Positions 27,310 to 36,841 are shown, counted from the stretch's first letter. The stretch is DNA of 64,000 bases from Achromobacter agilis (GCF_900496965.1 NZ_UFQB01000002.1:62001-126000), one strand, 5' to 3'. The notes: generated by a model from the sequence alone, not told the origin. Translations and numbers: made by a program.

Positions 27310-28329
27310 ATGAAGCTGCTGACACGCCGCACCGCCCTGCGCCGCCTTGGCGCGATTCCCGCCCTAGCCCTGACCAGCGGCTTTCCGCTGATCGCCCGCG
27401 CGGCCGACTACACGCTCAAGTACGGCAACAACCTGCCCGTTACCCATCCGCTGAACATCCGCGCCCAGGAAGCGGCCGAACGCATCCTCAAGGAAAGCAA
27501 CGGACGCGTGGACATCAAGATCTTCCCGAACAACCAGCTGGGCGGCGACACCGACATGCTGGCGCAGGTGCGCTCCGGCGGCATCGACTTCTTCACGCCG
27601 TCGGCCCTGGTCATCGCGACCCTGGTGCCGGTCGCGGCGATCAACGCGGTGGGCTTCGCCTTCAAGGACTACAACCAGGTCTGGAGCGCCATGGACGGCG
27701 CGCTGGGCGCGCACGTGCGCGCCGCCATCGCACAGCGCCGGCTCTACGCCTTCGAGAAAATGTGGGACAACGGCTTTCGCCAGACCACCAGCAGCAAAGC
27801 GCCCGTGAATACCGCGGCCGACATGGAGGGCCTGAAGATCCGCGTGCCGGTGAGCTCGCTGCCGATCTCCATGTTCAAGGGCCTGGGCGCCGCGCCGGCC
27901 AGCCTGCAGTTCAGCGAGGTTTATTCGTCGCTGCAGACCAAGGTGGTGGACGCGCAGGAAAACCCGCTGCCCATCATCCAGGTGGCCAAGCTGTACGAAG
28001 TGCAGAAGTACTGCTCGCTCACCAACCACATCTGGGACGGCTACTGGTTCATCGCCAACGGCCGCATGTGGGAAGGCCTGCCGCAGGACTTGAAGACGAT
28101 CGTCGCGCGCGGCATCAATGAAGCCGGCCTGGCGCAGCGCGAAGACATCAAGAAGCTCAATGCCTCGGTGCAGTCGGACCTGGAGGGCAAGGGCCTGCTG
28201 TTCAACCAGCCGTCCGCCGACAGTTTCCGCGAACAGCTGCGCAGCGCCGGTTTCTACAAGGAATGGCAGGGCCGCTTCGGCAACGAGGCCTGGACCCTGC
28301 TGGAGCAGGCCGTCGGCAAGCTGGCCTGA
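27310..28329 (+). CDS. TRAP transporter periplasmic substrate-binding protein (DctP type), Tat-like signal
   Basis: A 339-residue binding protein. The leader begins MKLLTRRTALRRLG, has a hydrophobic stretch and ends at ARAADY. The paired arginines suggest Tat export, though a Sec signal is possible. The mature domain shows the DctP pattern: KIFPNNQLGGDTDMLAQVRS, GLKIRVPVSSLP (substrate-binding arginine region) and SLQTKVVDAQENPLPII. GGAG before ATG 27310 fixes the start. It heads the cluster with the DctQM fusion and acid-sugar-type enzymes, so the ligand is probably a polyhydroxy acid. Confidence 0.9.
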   Translation: MKLLTRRTALRRLGAIPALALTSGFPLIARAADYTLKYGNNLPVTHPLNIRAQEAAERILKESNGRVDIKIFPNNQLGGDTDMLAQVRSGGIDFFTPSALVIATLVPVAAINAVGFAFKDYNQVWSAMDGALGAHVRAAIAQRRLYAFEKMWDNGFRQTTSSKAPVNTAADMEGLKIRVPVSSLPISMFKGLGAAPASLQFSEVYSSLQTKVVDAQENPLPIIQVAKLYEVQKYCSLTNHIWDGYWFIANGRMWEGLPQDLKTIVARGINEAGLAQREDIKKLNASVQSDLEGKGLLFNQPSADSFREQLRSAGFYKEWQGRFGNEAWTLLEQAVGKLA

Positions 28330-28338
28330 GGTCGCGCC

Positions 28339-30219
28339 ATGTCCTCCCTGTCCGCCCCCCACGCCGCGCCGCCGCTGCTGCCGGCCCACCCCTTGCGCCG
28401 GGCCGCCGGCGCCCTGGACGGGCTGGTGGGCTGCATTGTCGAACACACGGCCGCCGCCATCGTCCTGGTCGAGATCGCCGTGCTATTCGCCGGAGTGGTG
28501 GCGCGCTACGCGTTCCACAGCCCGCTGGTCTGGTCCGACGAGCTCGCCTCCATCCTGTTCCTGTGGCTGTCCATGCTGGGCGCGGTCGTCGCCTTGCGGC
28601 GCGGCGAACACATGCGCATGACGGCGCTGGTCAACAACATCAGCCCCGCGCGCCGCGCGCAGCTGGAGACGGCGGCCACGGCCGCGTCGCTGGCCTTCCT
28701 GGCGCTGATCCTCGCGCCCGCCGTCGAATATGCGCATGAGGAACACTTCATCATCACGCCCGCGCTGGAACTGAGCAACGCTTGGCGCGCCGCCGCCATT
28801 CCGGTCGGCATGGGGCTGATGTCCGTCGTGGCCCTGCTGCGCCTGGTGCGCACGCAGACCCTGCCCCAGATGCTGGTGGCGCTGGCGGGCGCGGCGGCCG
28901 TCGTCGGATTGTTCTGGCTGGCGCAGCCGCTGTTCACGTCGCTGGGCAAGCTGAACCTGCTGATCTTCTTCGTCGGCGTCGTCGCGGCCACCGTCTTCGC
29001 CGGCGTGCCGATCGCGTTCTCGTTCGCGCTAGCCACGTTCTCGTACCTGATCCTGGCCACCAATACCCCCATGGTCGTGATGGTGGGCCGGCTGGACGAA
29101 GGCATGTCCCACTTGATGCTGCTGGCCGTGCCGCTGTTCATCTTCCTGGGGTCGCTCATCGAAATGACGGGCATGGCGCGCGCCATGATCCAGTTCCTGG
29201 CCAGCCTGCTGGGCCACGTGCGCGGCGGGCTGTCGTATGTGCTGATCGGCGCCATGTACCTGGTGTCGGGCATCTCGGGCTCCAAGATCGCCGACATGGC
29301 GGCCATCGCGCCGGTGCTGTTTCCGGAGATGCAGAAGCGCGGCGCCAAGCCGGGCGACCTGGTGGCGCTGCTGTCGGCCACCGGCGCGCAGACCGAGACC
29401 ATTCCGCCGTCCATCGTGCTTATCACCATCGGTTCGGTGACGGGCGTGTCCATCGCCGCGCTGTTCACCGGCGGCCTGCTGCCCGCGGTGGTGCTGGGCC
29501 TGGCGCTGTGCTCGGTGGTGTGGTGGCGCTACCGCAAGGAAGACCTGAGCCTGGCCCAGCGCTTCACGCTCAAGGAGATCCGCCGCTACTTCGTGATCGC
29601 CCTGCCCGCCGTGGCCCTGCCCTTCGTGATCCGTGCGGCGGTGGTCGAAGGCGTGGCGACCGCCACCGAGGTTTCCACCATCGGCATCGTGTATTCCGCG
29701 CTCGTCGGCCTGCTGGTCTACCGGCGTTTTGATTGGGCCCGGCTCAAGCCCATGCTAATCGAGACCGCCTCGCTATCCGGCGCCATCATGCTCATCGTGG
29801 GCTGCGCCACGGCGATGGCCTGGGCGCTGACGCAATCGGGCTTCTCGGGCGACCTGGCCCGCCTGATGGCCGGCATGCCGGGCGGCGCCTACGGCTTTCT
29901 GGCCGTCTCCATCGTGGCGTTCATCATCCTGGGCAGCGTGTTGGAAGGCATTCCCGCCATCGTGCTGTTTGGCCCGCTGCTGTTCCCGATCGCGGCACAG
30001 GCGGGCGTGCATGAAGTCCATTACGCCATGGTGGTGATCTTCGCGATGGGCATCGGCCTGTTCGCGCCGCCCTTCGGCGTGGGCTACTACGGCGCCTGCG
30101 CCATCAGCCGCGTCGATCCCAACGAAGGGATCGGCCCGATCTGGGGCTATGTCGCCGCCCTGCTGGTGGGCCTGGTCATCGTCGCCGCCTTTCCCTGGTT
30201 CTCCATCGGTTTCCTGTGA
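28339..30219 (+). CDS. TRAP transporter fused DctQ-DctM membrane protein
   Basis: A 626-residue inner-membrane protein joining both TRAP membrane subunits. Residues about 30-185 are the four-helix DctQ part (VVARYAFHSPLVWSDELASI). From about 195 onward is the DctM part (GVPIAFSFALATFSYLILAT, LAVPLFIFLGSLIEMTGMAR, YLVSGISGSKIADMAAIAPV and ETIPPSIVLITIGS). It begins 9 bp after the binding-protein stop. It imports the acid captured by the preceding DctP, driven by an ion gradient. Confidence 0.93.
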   Translation: MSSLSAPHAAPPLLPAHPLRRAAGALDGLVGCIVEHTAAAIVLVEIAVLFAGVVARYAFHSPLVWSDELASILFLWLSMLGAVVALRRGEHMRMTALVNNISPARRAQLETAATAASLAFLALILAPAVEYAHEEHFIITPALELSNAWRAAAIPVGMGLMSVVALLRLVRTQTLPQMLVALAGAAAVVGLFWLAQPLFTSLGKLNLLIFFVGVVAATVFAGVPIAFSFALATFSYLILATNTPMVVMVGRLDEGMSHLMLLAVPLFIFLGSLIEMTGMARAMIQFLASLLGHVRGGLSYVLIGAMYLVSGISGSKIADMAAIAPVLFPEMQKRGAKPGDLVALLSATGAQTETIPPSIVLITIGSVTGVSIAALFTGGLLPAVVLGLALCSVVWWRYRKEDLSLAQRFTLKEIRRYFVIALPAVALPFVIRAAVVEGVATATEVSTIGIVYSALVGLLVYRRFDWARLKPMLIETASLSGAIMLIVGCATAMAWALTQSGFSGDLARLMAGMPGGAYGFLAVSIVAFIILGSVLEGIPAIVLFGPLLFPIAAQAGVHEVHYAMVVIFAMGIGLFAPPFGVGYYGACAISRVDPNEGIGPIWGYVAALLVGLVIVAAFPWFSIGFL

Positions 30220-30288
30220 GGCCCGCGGCCCGGATCCGGGCCGCGCCTGCCCCGCACTCTCCAACCCTTATTCCTGCAAAGATCCATC

Positions 30289-30828
30289 ATGAGTCGTTTC
30301 CTGGGCGAAATCCGCCAACTCGGTTATGTGGTCCACGATATCGAAGCCGCCATGGACTACTGGAGCGCCACGCTGGGCGTGGGCCCCTGGTACTACAACC
30401 CGCGCGTGCCCATCGTGAACTACCGGTACGACGGCGCCAGCCATGAACCCCACAACTCGGTGGCGCTGGCCAATTCGGGCTTCGTGCAGGTCGAGCTGAT
30501 CCAGACCCGCAACGACGTGCCCTCCATGTACCGCGACTTCCTGCAAGCCGGCCGCACCGGCCTGCAGCACGTGGCCTACTGGACCGAAGATTACGACGCC
30601 GACCTGGAGCGCCTGCTGGCGCAGGGCTTCAAGCCCAAGATGAGCGGCGAAGTGGGCGAAAAGGGCCGCTTCATCTACTTCGATACCGAATACCACCCCG
30701 GCACCGTGATCGAACTGTCCGAAGTGGCGGGCCCCAAGGGCCGCATGTTCGACCTGATCCGCGACAGCGCCCGCGACTGGGACGGCAAGGATCCCGTCCG
30801 CCCCTTCCCCGATCTGAGCCGGCTCTGA
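30289..30828 (+). CDS. VOC-superfamily (glyoxalase-like) protein
   Basis: A 179-residue vicinal-oxygen-chelate protein with two beta-alpha-beta-beta-beta modules. Module one is LGYVVHDIEAAMDYWSATLG, and module two starts at LQHVAYWTEDYDADLERLLA. The second-module ligands are present: His in LQHVAYW and Glu in TVIELSE. The first-module position that usually carries a metal His holds Leu or Gly here (RQLGYVV). VOC proteins act as isomerases, lyases, epimerases or hydrolases. In this cluster it may rearrange the acid between import and phosphorylation. That role is inferred from position only. Confidence 0.83.
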   Translation: MSRFLGEIRQLGYVVHDIEAAMDYWSATLGVGPWYYNPRVPIVNYRYDGASHEPHNSVALANSGFVQVELIQTRNDVPSMYRDFLQAGRTGLQHVAYWTEDYDADLERLLAQGFKPKMSGEVGEKGRFIYFDTEYHPGTVIELSEVAGPKGRMFDLIRDSARDWDGKDPVRPFPDLSRL

Positions 30829-30862
30829 CCCGTCCCTCCCGCCACCGCCGCATACCGCCACC

Positions 30863-32140
30863 ATGAATTCCCAATCGTTTACCGCCACCTACCTGATCGA
30901 AACCCCGCTCGACCCCGGCCGGGTCGCGGAGGTCATGGCCGGCGAGCAGTCCTGCGGCACCTTCACGCGGGTGCAGGGCGAAACCGATGAGCTGCGCGCC
31001 CGCGCCCGCGCGCGGATCGAGTCCATCGAGGAACTGGACTCCACCCCCATCCCCAGCCTGCCGAATGCCTGGCTGGCGCGCCAGCCGGGCGGGATGCCGG
31101 CCGCGTACCGGCGCGCCCGCGTGCGCATCGCCTTCCCGGTCGCCAATGTCGGCGCCAACCTGCCGACACTGGCGGCCACCGTCGGCGGCAACCTGTACGA
31201 CCTGGGCGAAGTGACCGGCCTGCGCCTGGAAAGCATGGAGTTGCCGGCGAATTACCGCGCGCAGTTCGACATGCCCCGGGCCGGCATCGCCGGCACGCGC
31301 GCGTTGACGGGCGTGGCGAACGGACCGTTGGTGGGCACCATCATCAAGCCGAACGTGGGCCTTTCGCCGGAACAGACCGCGCACCTGGTGGCCCAGCTGT
31401 GCGCCGCGGGCGTCGATTTCATCAAGGACGACGAGGTTTGCGCCAATCCGGCCCACGCGCCGTTGGCGCAACGCGTGGCGGCCGTCATGGCCGTGGTGCG
31501 CGCGCACCGCGAACGCACCGGCCGCCAGGTCATGGTGGCCTTCAACATCAGCGACGAGACCGACGCCATGCGCCGCCACGCCGACCTGATCGAACGCGAG
31601 GAAGGCACCTGCGTCATGGCCAGCCTGAACCACTGCGGCTACTCCGCGATCCAGACCCTGCGCCGCAGCACCCCGCTGGCCCTGCACGGCCACCGCAACG
31701 GCTACGGCGCGCTGTCCCGCCACGCCATGCTGGGCGTGGGATTCCAGGCCTACCAGACGCTCTGGCGCCTGGCCGGCGTGGACCACATGCACGTCCATGG
31801 CCTGCAGGGCAAGTTCTCGCAGGACGACCGCGAAGTCGTGGACTCCGCGCGCGATTGCCTGGCGTCTCTCACGCTGGGCATCGACGACCCCGTCATGCCC
31901 GCCTTCTCGTCCGGCCAATGGGCCGGCACCGTGCCCGCCACCTGGTCGGCCGTGCGCAGCGACGACCTGCTGTTCATGTCCGGCGGCGGCATCCTCGCCC
32001 ACCCGGACGGCCCGGCCGCCGGCGTGCTGAGCATCCGGCAGGCCTGGCAGGCGATGCGCGAAGGACAACACCTGGAAGACTACGCGCGCCATGCCCCCGA
32101 ACTGCGGCGCGCCATCGAATTCTTCGGAAACCGCGCATGA
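30863..32140 (+). CDS. RuBisCO-like protein (form IV; possible 3-oxo-acid-sugar-phosphate lyase/hydrolase)
   Basis: A 425-residue member of the RuBisCO large-chain superfamily that is not a CO2-fixing enzyme. Active-site residues are kept: Lys162 in TIIKPNVGLS, the carbamate/metal motif DFIKDDE (K188, D190, E191), His277 in HGHR, His310 and Lys317 (HVHGLQGKF), and the SGGGILAH phosphate loop. With a DUF1537 kinase overlapping its 3' end and a TRAP importer upstream, it resembles OiaC/OiaX enzymes acting on 3-oxo-isoapionate 4-phosphate (decarboxylase or transcarboxylase/hydrolase). The exact substrate is uncertain. It is not MtnW-like in context. Confidence 0.88.
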   Translation: MNSQSFTATYLIETPLDPGRVAEVMAGEQSCGTFTRVQGETDELRARARARIESIEELDSTPIPSLPNAWLARQPGGMPAAYRRARVRIAFPVANVGANLPTLAATVGGNLYDLGEVTGLRLESMELPANYRAQFDMPRAGIAGTRALTGVANGPLVGTIIKPNVGLSPEQTAHLVAQLCAAGVDFIKDDEVCANPAHAPLAQRVAAVMAVVRAHRERTGRQVMVAFNISDETDAMRRHADLIEREEGTCVMASLNHCGYSAIQTLRRSTPLALHGHRNGYGALSRHAMLGVGFQAYQTLWRLAGVDHMHVHGLQGKFSQDDREVVDSARDCLASLTLGIDDPVMPAFSSGQWAGTVPATWSAVRSDDLLFMSGGGILAHPDGPAAGVLSIRQAWQAMREGQHLEDYARHAPELRRAIEFFGNRA

Positions 32141-33486
32141 ACGGCAGCGAGCGCGGCCCCGCCCCGCCGCGGGTCGCCTGGTACGGCGACGACTTCACCG
32201 GCGCCACCGATACGCTCGCGGAAGTTTCCCGCGCCGGCTTGCGCAGCCTGCTGTTCCTGGGCGTGCCCACGGCGGAGCAGCTGCGGCGGGCAGGCCGGCT
32301 GGACGCCCTGGGCATCGCCGGCGCGGCCCGCGGCATGGCGCCCGCCGAAATGCAGGCAGAGCTGCGCGGCATCGGCCGATTCATGGCCGGCACCGGCGCC
32401 CGCGTGCTGCACTACAAATGCTGTTCCACCTTCGACAGCGCGCCCCACGTCGGCAATATCGGCGTCGCCGTGCAGGAACTGCGCCGTCACATGCCCAACC
32501 CGCTGGTGCCCATCGTGGGCGGACAGCCCAGCATCGGACGCTATTGCAGTTTCGCCCAGCTGTTCGCCCGCGCAGGCTCCGCCCCCGAGATCCACCGCAT
32601 CGACCGCCATCCGGTCATGCGCGTGCATCCGGTCACGCCCATGCACGAAGCGGACCTCCGGCTGCACCTAGCGGCGCAGGGGCTGCAGGACATCCGTTCG
32701 GTGCCGCACACCGCCTACCCCCGCCTGCGGCAGGCCGCCGACGCCCCGGCGGCCGAGCGCTGGATCGATCAAGTCATCGAGACCGCCGACGGCCCCCTGT
32801 TGTTGGACCTGGTAGACGACGAACAACTGGCCGTCATCGGCCGCTTGATCTGGCGCGCCGCCGCCTGCCTGCCGTTGCTTGCCGTCGGCCCCAGCAGCGT
32901 GCAGCAGGCGCTCGCGCGCGCCATCCCGGGCGCGTGCGCGAGCGACGCCCCGCCCCCCTTGCCGCCGGCATCGGGACCCGTGCTGGCGGTGGCGGGCAGC
33001 CTGTCGCCCGTTACGGCGCGGCAGATCGCCGCCTGCCTGCATTACACACGCCAGCCGCTGCGCGTGGAACGGCTGCTCGGCGACGCCGGCTACGCGGCGG
33101 ACCAGGCCCGGCAAGCCATCGCCGCGCTGGTCCAGGGGCGAAACGTGCTGGTGCACACCGACCGCCCCGATCATGCGCCCGCCGCCGAACACACCGCGGC
33201 CACCGCCCGCGCCACCGCGCAGCTCGCCGCCGCCATCGTGCAAGGCAGCGCGCAGGCCGGCAAGCGGCTGGACCGCATCGGCATCGCGGGCGGCGACACC
33301 TCCAGCCAGGCCACCCTCGCGCTCGGCCTGTGGGGCCTGGCATTTCGCTGCGTGCTCGCGCCCGGCGTCACCGTCAGCATCGCCCGCAGCGACGATCCGC
33401 GCATCGACGGCGTGGAACTGATGCTCAAGGGCGGCCAGATGGGCGGCGACTTCCTGTTCGACGATCTCGCGCTGGGCCAGGCCTGA
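32137..33486 (+). CDS. Four-carbon acid sugar kinase family protein (DUF1537; possible 3-oxo-isoapionate kinase)
   Basis: A 449-residue cytoplasmic kinase. The N-terminal substrate-binding domain has the signature VAWYGDDFTGATDTLAEVSR, and the C-terminal nucleotide-binding domain has RIGIAGGDTSSQATLALGL and LMLKGGQMGGDFLFDD. The family phosphorylates four-carbon or branched acid sugars such as threonate, erythronate and 3-oxo-isoapionate. Its ATG overlaps the stop of the RuBisCO-like gene (ATGA at 32137), showing tight coupling: it would make the phosphorylated substrate that the RuBisCO-like protein cleaves. It is the last gene of the cluster. Confidence 0.88.
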   Translation: MNGSERGPAPPRVAWYGDDFTGATDTLAEVSRAGLRSLLFLGVPTAEQLRRAGRLDALGIAGAARGMAPAEMQAELRGIGRFMAGTGARVLHYKCCSTFDSAPHVGNIGVAVQELRRHMPNPLVPIVGGQPSIGRYCSFAQLFARAGSAPEIHRIDRHPVMRVHPVTPMHEADLRLHLAAQGLQDIRSVPHTAYPRLRQAADAPAAERWIDQVIETADGPLLLDLVDDEQLAVIGRLIWRAAACLPLLAVGPSSVQQALARAIPGACASDAPPPLPPASGPVLAVAGSLSPVTARQIAACLHYTRQPLRVERLLGDAGYAADQARQAIAALVQGRNVLVHTDRPDHAPAAEHTAATARATAQLAAAIVQGSAQAGKRLDRIGIAGGDTSSQATLALGLWGLAFRCVLAPGVTVSIARSDDPRIDGVELMLKGGQMGGDFLFDDLALGQA

Positions 33487-33569
33487 AGGCGCGGGCCCGC
33501 GGCCGGGTTATGCTGCGCCGACGCGCCCTGCCGTCCACCGGGCGCCAGCCACCCAGGAGAATTCCCGAC

Positions 33570-34472
33570 ATGAACTGGCCGCTCCGCGCCTCGACGATGG
33601 CCGCGATCATGCTGTGCGCATCCGCTACTGCCTTGGCCGCCGCGCCGGCCACCCGCGCCGAATGGAGCGGCGCCGTGGCGCGCCAACTGCAGCGCCACTT
33701 GAGCATGCCCGAAGCGGCGCGTGATCTGGAAGGCCCGCTCAGCCTGCGCCTGCGCCTGACCGTTCTGCGCAATGGCACAATCGACGCAGTGGAGCTGGCC
33801 AGTTCTTCGGGCGATGCGGCCGTGGACAAGGCGGCCGCCAGCATGGTCCGCCGGGCCAGCCCGCTGCCCGTCTTCGCCGCCGATATGGCCGCCGACAAGG
33901 AAATCGTGATGCTGCCGGTGCGGTTCGAAACCGAGGGCCAGGCGCCGCGGTCCGAGGCCAGCGCCAGGCGCCGGTACGCCGACCCGACGCGCGGCTTCGG
34001 CGTGACCGTGCCCGCCCCGTACCAAATCCTGCGCAGCGGCAAGACGCCGGAGTTCGACGTGCTGGTCCAGATCGCCAGCGCCGCCGGCGCGCCGCCCGCC
34101 GCGGGCGGCGCTGGCGATTACCTGTGCGGCGTCGGCTTCAACCGCCCGCGCAAAACGCTGAAGGCCCGCCCCGGCACGGACACGCCGCGCTCGGCCGCCA
34201 GCCGGCTGGCGGCTGCCGAAGCCATGCAGGCCGGCCAAGGCCGGATGCTGGAACAACGGCAGGCCTTCGAAGTGCAGGGAACCCGGGGCGTCGACTACGT
34301 CGCCGCTCCCGCCGATGCCCCGGACAGCGATCGCCTGCTGCAGTACACCGCATTGCTGGATACGCCCACGCTGCGCGTCGCCCTGACCTGCACCACGACG
34401 CGCGACGGCATGGCGGCGGCGCTGCCCGCCTTCCGGCAGATCCGGGACGGGATCCGCTTGGGCGGGCGGTAG
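33570..34472 (+). CDS. Secreted protein with TonB C-terminal-like domain
   Basis: A 300-residue protein with an N-terminal signal peptide ending near ALAAAPA. Residues about 35-120 resemble the TonB C-terminal fold (LSLRLRLTVLRNGTIDAVEL, then SSGDAAVDKAAASMVRRASP). The remaining 180 residues match nothing I recognise. No transmembrane anchor other than the signal and no proline-rich spacer is present, so this is not a classical TonB energy transducer. ATG 33570 is preceded by AGGAGA. It may be the end of the preceding operon or independent. Confidence 0.7.
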   Translation: MNWPLRASTMAAIMLCASATALAAAPATRAEWSGAVARQLQRHLSMPEAARDLEGPLSLRLRLTVLRNGTIDAVELASSSGDAAVDKAAASMVRRASPLPVFAADMAADKEIVMLPVRFETEGQAPRSEASARRRYADPTRGFGVTVPAPYQILRSGKTPEFDVLVQIASAAGAPPAAGGAGDYLCGVGFNRPRKTLKARPGTDTPRSAASRLAAAEAMQAGQGRMLEQRQAFEVQGTRGVDYVAAPADAPDSDRLLQYTALLDTPTLRVALTCTTTRDGMAAALPAFRQIRDGIRLGGR

Positions 34473-34486
34473 AGCGCCGCAGGCGG

Positions 34487-35764
34487 CTACCGCGACGCCA
34501 GCGAATCGAGTTGCGCGTCGCTCATCCGCAGGGCGGCGTCCGCCATAGCGCACGTGACCGCCACGGCCTGGCGCAGTTCGGCTTCCTCGATGATGGCGGG
34601 AACGTCGCCCGCCGACAGGATGTTATTGACGCGCGACTCGGGCTTGCCGAACCCGGCCAGCAGGCGCAAGGCCGGAATGCCGTGGCGCGCAAAGTTGGCA
34701 TGGTCGGAGTTCGGCATCAACGGCAACCAGATGCCCACCGGCACGCCGCTGGCGCCGGCGGCCGCTTCCACGACCGTCTCCAGCGCCGGAAAATCGCTGA
34801 TCAGCGCCGTCAAGCTCGCATCGCCCGCCACCGTGTCGAGGTTGATATCGAACTTGATGCGCGCCCGTTCGGCGGGCGCCAGCGCCGCCAGGTAGCGCGC
34901 CGAGCCGGTCAGCGCCCATTCCTCGGCGCAGAAGAAACACAGCCGCAGGCTGGGCGTATCCGGTCCTACCCGCGCCGCCAGGGCCCGGAACGCGGCCAGC
35001 GCCACCGCCACGCCCGTGCCATTGTCCAGCGCGCTTACGCCCAGGTCATGCCCGTCCATGTGGGCGCTGATGACGATCACGCCGTCACGGCCGCCCGCGA
35101 CTTCCGCCAGGCCGACGCTGGCGCACGCGTCTTCGATCTCGGCGCCGCGGACCACGATGCGCACGCGCCCGTTTCCAGCCGCGCAGGCCGCCGCCAGCGC
35201 CTCGCCCCCTTCATGCTCGATATACGCGGCGGGAATGCCCGCCACGCCGCGCGGCCTTCCCGAGGAACCCGACAGCACGCCCTGCCCCGGCACATTGTTG
35301 GCGATCAGGAATGCCGCAGCGCCCGCTTCCACCGCCATGTCGTACTTGCGGCGCCGGTGCACGTGGTCGCCGGTGAACGGGTATTCGTGGCGCACCAGCA
35401 CGGCCCGGCCGCGCGCGCCCTCGCCCAGCCGCTCGAAATCTTCAGGACGCCCGCGCCCCGCGTCGGCCACGTCCAGTTCCAGCCCACCCTCGGGGGTGGA
35501 GGCCGAACGCAGCAAAGGGCGGCAAGCCAGCGGCCGGCCCGCCGGCCCCAGCAGGTCGAGGCTGGCCGCTACGCAACGCCAGGCGTCGTAGGGCACCGTC
35601 AGCGTCTGGACCGCGGACGCCGCTTCCCCCGCGCGGGCCATGGCCCACGCCATGGCGGCATCGTCCTGCCCGCTGCCGGACATGCGTCCGCCAAAGCCGC
35701 AGACCATCTTGAAATCGCTCATCAGCGCCGCGTCATTGGCGGCGGCATGAAGCCAGGGTTCCAT
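34487..35764 (-). CDS. M28-family zinc metallopeptidase with PA-like insert
   Basis: A 425-residue peptidase. The catalytic half carries the M28 two-zinc pattern: SAHMDGHDLGVSALDNGTGV (His and bridging Asp), CAEEWALTGS (catalytic Glu pair), NLDTVAG (Asp) and NSDHANFARHG (His). The N-terminal part (about 90-215) resembles a protease-associated domain (GRAVLVRHEYPF, AAAFLIANN). I see no signal peptide, so it may act in the cytoplasm. It shares orientation with the Bug gene 87 bp upstream, and together they may handle an imported peptide or amide-like compound. Confidence 0.85.
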   Translation of the reverse strand: MEPWLHAAANDAALMSDFKMVCGFGGRMSGSGQDDAAMAWAMARAGEAASAVQTLTVPYDAWRCVAASLDLLGPAGRPLACRPLLRSASTPEGGLELDVADAGRGRPEDFERLGEGARGRAVLVRHEYPFTGDHVHRRRKYDMAVEAGAAAFLIANNVPGQGVLSGSSGRPRGVAGIPAAYIEHEGGEALAAACAAGNGRVRIVVRGAEIEDACASVGLAEVAGGRDGVIVISAHMDGHDLGVSALDNGTGVAVALAAFRALAARVGPDTPSLRLCFFCAEEWALTGSARYLAALAPAERARIKFDINLDTVAGDASLTALISDFPALETVVEAAAGASGVPVGIWLPLMPNSDHANFARHGIPALRLLAGFGKPESRVNNILSAGDVPAIIEEAELRQAVAVTCAMADAALRMSDAQLDSLASR

Positions 35765-35851
35765 CTTGAATCTCTCATATTCCGGCGCCGGCGTCCGTCG
35801 GGACGGCGGCGGCCGCGTTGATGGGAATGGGCGGGCCGCCTGGGCCGCGCC

Positions 35852-36841
35852 TTACTCGAACTTGATGCCGGCGCGCTTGACCACGTCCTGCCAGCGGTCG
35901 AAATCGGCGGCCAGCAAGCGGGTCAGCGCCTGCGCGCTAGGATCGGCCGGCGGCTCCACCCCCACGCTGCCCAGCCGCTGCTTGACCGGCGCGGATTGCA
36001 TGACGGTCGCCATGGCGCGTTCCAGTTTGTCCAGCACCGGCTTGGGCGTGCCTGCCGGCGCCATCAGCCCCCACCAGCTCTGCACCGTCAGCTTGGGCAG
36101 GCCCAGCTCCCCGAACGTCGGCACCTCCGGCGTGGCGGCCTCGCGCGCCGGCGAGGACACGGCGATGGGCGCGATCTTGCCGCCCTGGAACAGCGCGGCG
36201 GCCGTGGGCATGGTGGTGAAGCTCACCTGGATCTGTCCGCCGGCCAGGTCGTTGACGGACGCCGATGCGCCCTTATAGGGAATGTGCACGAGCCGGATGC
36301 CGGTATTCAGCATGAACAGCTCGGCCATCAAATGCGTCAGCGAGCCGTTGCCGCCGGATCCGATGGAAATGGAGACGGGCTTGTCCTTGGCGGCGGCGAT
36401 CAGCGCTGGCACGGTCTTGCCTTCGAACCGGGGGTTGACGAACAGGTACATGGGCGACACGCCCAGCAGCGAGACCGGCGCGAAATCCTTCCGCGCATCG
36501 TATTTGACGCGGTCGCCGTACAGCGCGGGCACGATGGTGAACGGCACGTCGGCGAGCAGCAGCGTATAACCGTCGGCGGCTTCGCCCGCCACGTAGGCCG
36601 TGCCGATCATCGACCCCGCCCCGGCGCGGTTTTCCACCACGACGGGCTGGCCCAGCACCCCGCTCAATTGGTCGCTGATGCCGCGCGCGATCACGTCCGA
36701 GCTGCCTCCCGTGGCATAGGGCACGATCAGGCGGACCGGTTTGTCGGGATACTCGGCCCGCGCCGGCGCGCCGGCAAAGAGCGCGGCAACGGCCAGCGCG
36801 GGCAGCATGCGGACAATCTGCAAGAACTTGGGCGTGTTCAT
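35852..36841 (-). CDS. Tripartite tricarboxylate transporter substrate-binding protein (Bug/TctC family)
   Basis: A 329-residue periplasmic binding protein with a signal peptide (residues 1-29, ending ARAEY). The family pattern is clear: YPDKPVRLIVPYATGGSSDV at the mature N-terminus, VVENRAGAGSMIGT, ADGYTLL and HIPYKGASASVNDLAGGQI. Bug proteins bind carboxylates and related metabolites, and most are encoded without their own membrane partners, as here. It lies between the M28 peptidase and a LysR gene, all leftward. Confidence 0.92.
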   Translation of the reverse strand: MNTPKFLQIVRMLPALAVAALFAGAPARAEYPDKPVRLIVPYATGGSSDVIARGISDQLSGVLGQPVVVENRAGAGSMIGTAYVAGEAADGYTLLLADVPFTIVPALYGDRVKYDARKDFAPVSLLGVSPMYLFVNPRFEGKTVPALIAAAKDKPVSISIGSGGNGSLTHLMAELFMLNTGIRLVHIPYKGASASVNDLAGGQIQVSFTTMPTAAALFQGGKIAPIAVSSPAREAATPEVPTFGELGLPKLTVQSWWGLMAPAGTPKPVLDKLERAMATVMQSAPVKQRLGSVGVEPPADPSAQALTRLLAADFDRWQDVVKRAGIKFE

